Part shown: in pieces, positions 61,357-64,000 of the stretch
How the letters are laid out: every line of letters begins with the position of its first letter
How positions within the stretch are numbered: position 1 is the first letter of the stretch
Origin: Marivita sp046592965
GTDB lineage: Bacteria > Pseudomonadota > Alphaproteobacteria > Rhodobacterales > Rhodobacteraceae
Reading direction: 5' to 3'
Assembly (NCBI RefSeq): GCF_046592965.1
Contig: NZ_JBISBV010000005.1
Location: forward strand, 124,001-188,000
Length of the DNA stretch: 64,000 nt
Translations under genes and position numbers: made by a program
Notes under the pieces: model-generated
What the model saw: only the letters and a program-made list of their open reading frames with translations
Databases searched by the model: none
What the model was told of the DNA's origin: nothing

Positions 61357-62730
61357 TCAGCAATTCGGGACGTTGACGGCCAACCCGCCCAGCGACGTTT
61401 CCTTGTATCTTTCGTGCATGTCCATACCGGTCTGACGCATGGTTTCGATCGCCGAATCGAGCGGCACAAAATGCGAGCCATCGCCCCGCAGCGCGAGGCT
61501 GGCGGCCGAAACGGCCTTGATCGCACCCAGCCCGTTGCGCTCGATGCAGGGCACCTGAACCAAGCCCTTGACCGGATCGCAGGTCATCCCGAGGTGGTGT
61601 TCAAGCGCGATTTCCGCCGCGTTTTCAATTTGTTCCGGCGTTCCGCCCATGACGGCGCAAATACCTGCCGCGGCCATCGCGCTGGCGCTGCCGACTTCGG
61701 CCTGGCAGCCGGCCTCGGCACCGCTGATGGATGCGTTGAATTTCACCAGCCCGCCAATCGCCGCGGCTGTCAGCAGGAATTCGGGGATCCGCGCCTTGGT
61801 CGCGCCCGGAACGTGGTCGAGCCAGTAGCGGATCGTCGCCGGAACAACTCCAGCGGCTCCGTTTGTTGGCGCAGTCACCACCTGGCCTCCGGCCGCATTC
61901 TCCTCGTTGACGGCCATTGCATAGACACTCATCCAGTCATTGATCGTGTGAGGCGGGCTTTGGTTCAGGCCGCGTTCGGCCAGCAGCTTGTCGTGAATTC
62001 CTTTGGCCCGACGTTTCACCGACAGGCCGCCGGGCAGGATGCCACCGGTCTCGAGCCCTCGGTCGATGCATTCGTTCATCACCGTCCACAATCGCTGGAT
62101 GCCGTCGTCGAGAGCCGATGCATTGCGCCGCGACAACTCGTTTGCGCGTTTCATCCCGGCAATCGTCAGGCCCGACTCCGACGCCATCCGCAGCATGTCG
62201 GCTGCCGACTTGAACGGATAGGGCACCGGCGGGCCATCGTCGGTGTCCTTGCCGGCGGCCAGTTCCGCCTCGGTCATCACAAAGCCGCCGCCGATGGAGA
62301 AATAGGTTTCCTGCGCGATCACGTCGCCCTGCTTGTCGGTCGCGCGCAAGATCATTGCGTTGGCATGGCCGGGCAGATTGGGGCCGAAATCGAAACGCAG
62401 GTCAGTTTCGGGATCAAATCCAAGCGGGTCGAGCCCGTCGGGATGGATGGATCTCGTCTCCCTGATGCGCGCCAGCGTCGCTTCGGCGTGGGCATGGTCA
62501 TAGGTTTCGGGAACAAAGCCGGCCAGCCCGAGAATGGTGGCCCGATCCGTGGCGTGCCCGACGCCGGTAAAAGCCAGCGATCCATGCAGTGTCGCATTGA
62601 CGCCGGACGCGCTGAACGGGGCGGCGCGCAAACGGTCCAGAAACCGTGCCGCAGCAACCATCGGGCCCATCGTGTGCGACGACGACGGGCCGATGCCCAC
62701 TTTGAACATATCGAAAACAGACAGAAACAT
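61357..62730 (-). CDS. sdaA: L-serine ammonia-lyase (iron-sulfur type)
   Basis: 457 residues from ATG 62730 (MFLSVFDMFKVGIGPSSSHTMGP), with AAGGAG a little far upstream; 62760 would add ten residues. Cys residues in EAGCQAEVG, AAAGICAVMGG and MTCDPVKGLVQVPCIERN bind the 4Fe-4S cluster. The protein ends in Cys (VNVPNC), the tail-in-mouth residue reported for type 2 enzymes. It deaminates L-serine to pyruvate. Confidence 0.95.
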   Translation of the reverse strand: MFLSVFDMFKVGIGPSSSHTMGPMVAAARFLDRLRAAPFSASGVNATLHGSLAFTGVGHATDRATILGLAGFVPETYDHAHAEATLARIRETRSIHPDGLDPLGFDPETDLRFDFGPNLPGHANAMILRATDKQGDVIAQETYFSIGGGFVMTEAELAAGKDTDDGPPVPYPFKSAADMLRMASESGLTIAGMKRANELSRRNASALDDGIQRLWTVMNECIDRGLETGGILPGGLSVKRRAKGIHDKLLAERGLNQSPPHTINDWMSVYAMAVNEENAAGGQVVTAPTNGAAGVVPATIRYWLDHVPGATKARIPEFLLTAAAIGGLVKFNASISGAEAGCQAEVGSASAMAAAGICAVMGGTPEQIENAAEIALEHHLGMTCDPVKGLVQVPCIERNGLGAIKAVSAASLALRGDGSHFVPLDSAIETMRQTGMDMHERYKETSLGGLAVNVPNC

Positions 62731-62895
62731 CGGTGATCCGTACTCCTTATCGGATTGCATAGAGCAGGTCTTGGGTGGGTTTGGCTAGACCATGTCGGGT
62801 TGGAGGGCGCGTCGGACAGAATAAGGGTCAGTTTAACGGAGTGTTTACCGATCTCTGGTCAGGATGGGGCAATGTTACTTGCCTTGGGGGCGATC

Positions 62896-63111
62896 ATGAC
62901 GACCAATACCGACATCCTGGCGTGGCTTGCCGCCGCGCTGACAGTTCTCGCCTGGGCTGTCCTGCCACAGCTTGCTTTTGCCAAACCGGTGATGTGGCCT
63001 GACGTGCCGCCGGTGGTGACGACCATTCTTCCGCCTCAGGGCGCGCCTGTCGAGGGGGACAAGCGTCCTGGGACTGTCGCGGCACCGCGCGCACCGGTCG
63101 CACCTCCGTAG
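62896..63111 (+). CDS. Small membrane-anchored or secreted protein, function unknown
   Basis: 72 residues from ATG 62896; ATG 62872, with GGATGGGG ahead, would add eight residues. One hydrophobic segment (ILAWLAAALTVLAWAVLPQLAFA) could be a signal peptide or anchor. The rest is Pro/Val-rich (VPPVVTTILPPQGAP…APRAPVAPP) without recognisable domain. Confidence 0.5.
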   Translation: MTTNTDILAWLAAALTVLAWAVLPQLAFAKPVMWPDVPPVVTTILPPQGAPVEGDKRPGTVAAPRAPVAPP

Positions 63112-63223
63112 AAGCCGCCTGTCAATGGCGGTCCGCCTTAGCCGCGCGTCTTTTGCAATTCGGTCTCGCCCCTTGCGTCACGAGCGCCTATAAGACGGCC
63201 AGAACTGCCCAAGGAGCTGTCCC

Positions 63224-64000
63224 ATGACCGGAGAACTGTCGCCCATCGACAAGGCCAAGTATGTCGCCGCGAAACGTGCCGCCGACCTGGTCGAGGACGG
63301 AATGCGCGTTGGATTGGGCACCGGCTCGACAGCGGCCTGGCTGGTGCGCCATCTGGGCGAGAGGGTGCGCGATGACGGCTTGCGCATCAAGGGAGTGCCG
63401 ACCTCGACGCGCACTGCGGAATTGGCGCGCGATGTCGGGATCGAGGTTATCACTCTGGACGAAGCGAAAACGTTGAACCTGACCATCGACGGCGCGGATG
63501 AATTCGACGCCAATCTGAACCTGATCAAAGGCGGTGGCGGCGCGTTGTTGCAGGAAAAAATCGTCGCGGCCGCCAGTGAAGAGGTGGTGATCATCGCCGA
63601 CGCTGCAAAGGAAGTGGGCACGCTCGGAGCGTTTCCGCTCCCGATCGAGGTGATCCCGTTCGGTTGGACCACGACACAGATGCTGGTGGAAGAACTTTTG
63701 GTGTCAGCGGATGTGATGGGCCGCAAGATCACGTTGCGCATGAACGGTGACAAACCCTTCCGAACCGACGAGGGCAATCACATTCTCGATCTGCATCTGA
63801 GCCGAATCGGCAACGCCCGACAACTCGCGATGGCGCTCAATCAAATGCCGGGCGTGGTCGAGAACGGTCTGTTCATCGACCTGTGCGACAAGGTGATCAT
63901 CGGCTACGGCGATGGCCGGGTCGAAATGCGCGACATCAACGAAGGCACTGTCAGCGAGGACCGGATCAACCTTGTCGAGGGCGACAATCTATTCTCGGAC
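63224..64000 (+). CDS. rpiA: Ribose-5-phosphate isomerase A (3' end outside window)
   Basis: The frame runs from ATG 63224 (AAGGAG upstream) to the window edge without a stop: 259 residues, nearly the full family length of about 262. Motifs GLGTGSTAAW, TIDGADEFD, LIKGGGGALLQEKIVA and ADAAKEVGTLG give the phosphate site and the catalytic Asp/Glu. It interconverts ribose 5-phosphate and ribulose 5-phosphate in the pentose phosphate pathway. Confidence 0.96.
   Translation, partial: MTGELSPIDKAKYVAAKRAADLVEDGMRVGLGTGSTAAWLVRHLGERVRDDGLRIKGVPTSTRTAELARDVGIEVITLDEAKTLNLTIDGADEFDANLNLIKGGGGALLQEKIVAAASEEVVIIADAAKEVGTLGAFPLPIEVIPFGWTTTQMLVEELLVSADVMGRKITLRMNGDKPFRTDEGNHILDLHLSRIGNARQLAMALNQMPGVVENGLFIDLCDKVIIGYGDGRVEMRDINEGTVSEDRINLVEGDNLFSD

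Overview
This window reads as ordinary chromosome of a marine-type alphaproteobacterium in the Rhodobacteraceae (Roseobacter group). The evidence is GC-rich coding with strong third-position bias (long antisense open frames opposite most genes), a phaZ-phaC-phaP-phaR block, a DUF1127 gene followed by CCUCCUCCC hairpin RNAs, an alphaproteobacterial GTTC-N7-GTTC LexA box, and a tRNA-His that has A73 and no G at position -1. I see no phage, insertion sequence or CRISPR array. Family names come from recognising sequence motifs; no database search was run.

Layout. 1-4.5 kb: the end of a thiamine-diphosphate enzyme, valS, and a DUF1127 gene with two tandem double-hairpin sRNAs of the CcsR/cuckoo type. 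4.6-10 kb: mrp, then a minus-strand operon (FecCD permease, ATPase, ExbB, two ExbD, TonB) behind a cobalamin riboswitch, which marks it as vitamin B12 uptake plus its own energiser. 10-19.3 kb: a methyltransferase, a long regulatory leader with three near-identical TGGGAAA..ATGGG sites and an UpsM-like leader RNA, then the first half of the dcw cluster (mraZ, rsmH, ftsL, ftsI, murE, murF, mraY), which stops after mraY. 19.4-23.4 kb: UPF0262, a phosphatase, a nitrilase-family amidase, infA, maf, an RNase E/G-family gene and yacG. 23.4-27.2 kb: pxpBCA (5-oxoproline hydrolysis) and a convergent glycerate 2-kinase.

27.3-35 kb: tRNA-Tyr, rlmB, a zinc-ribbon protein, ribBX-ribH-nusB, a small membrane protein, a structured intergenic RNA candidate, SOS-regulated mmcB, tRNA-His, an rluD-type synthase and rpoH. 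35-41.3 kb: a four-repeat DUF1217 protein, then phaZ, phaC, phaP and phaR with CTGCN3GCAG operators in front of phaC/phaZ, phaP and phaR. 41.3-49.5 kb: a minus-strand polar amino acid/polyamine operon (ATPase, binding protein, two permeases, two glutamine-synthetase-like ligases, a class I amidotransferase, a FAD oxidase), consistent with gamma-glutamylation of polyamines. 49.6-64 kb: TerB-like protein, a secreted protein, rlmJ, a small secreted Cys/His-rich protein, pyrG, secG, purA, small membrane proteins, DoxX, a very acidic 761-residue protein, thiamine pyrophosphokinase, a DMT exporter, sdaA and rpiA (cut by the window end).

The most interesting signals are regulatory: the CCUCCUCCC RNA array, the repeated sites and leader RNA before mraZ, the local PhaR circuit, the LexA box inside an apparently leaderless promoter, and a permease whose conserved N terminus begins at an ATT codon.
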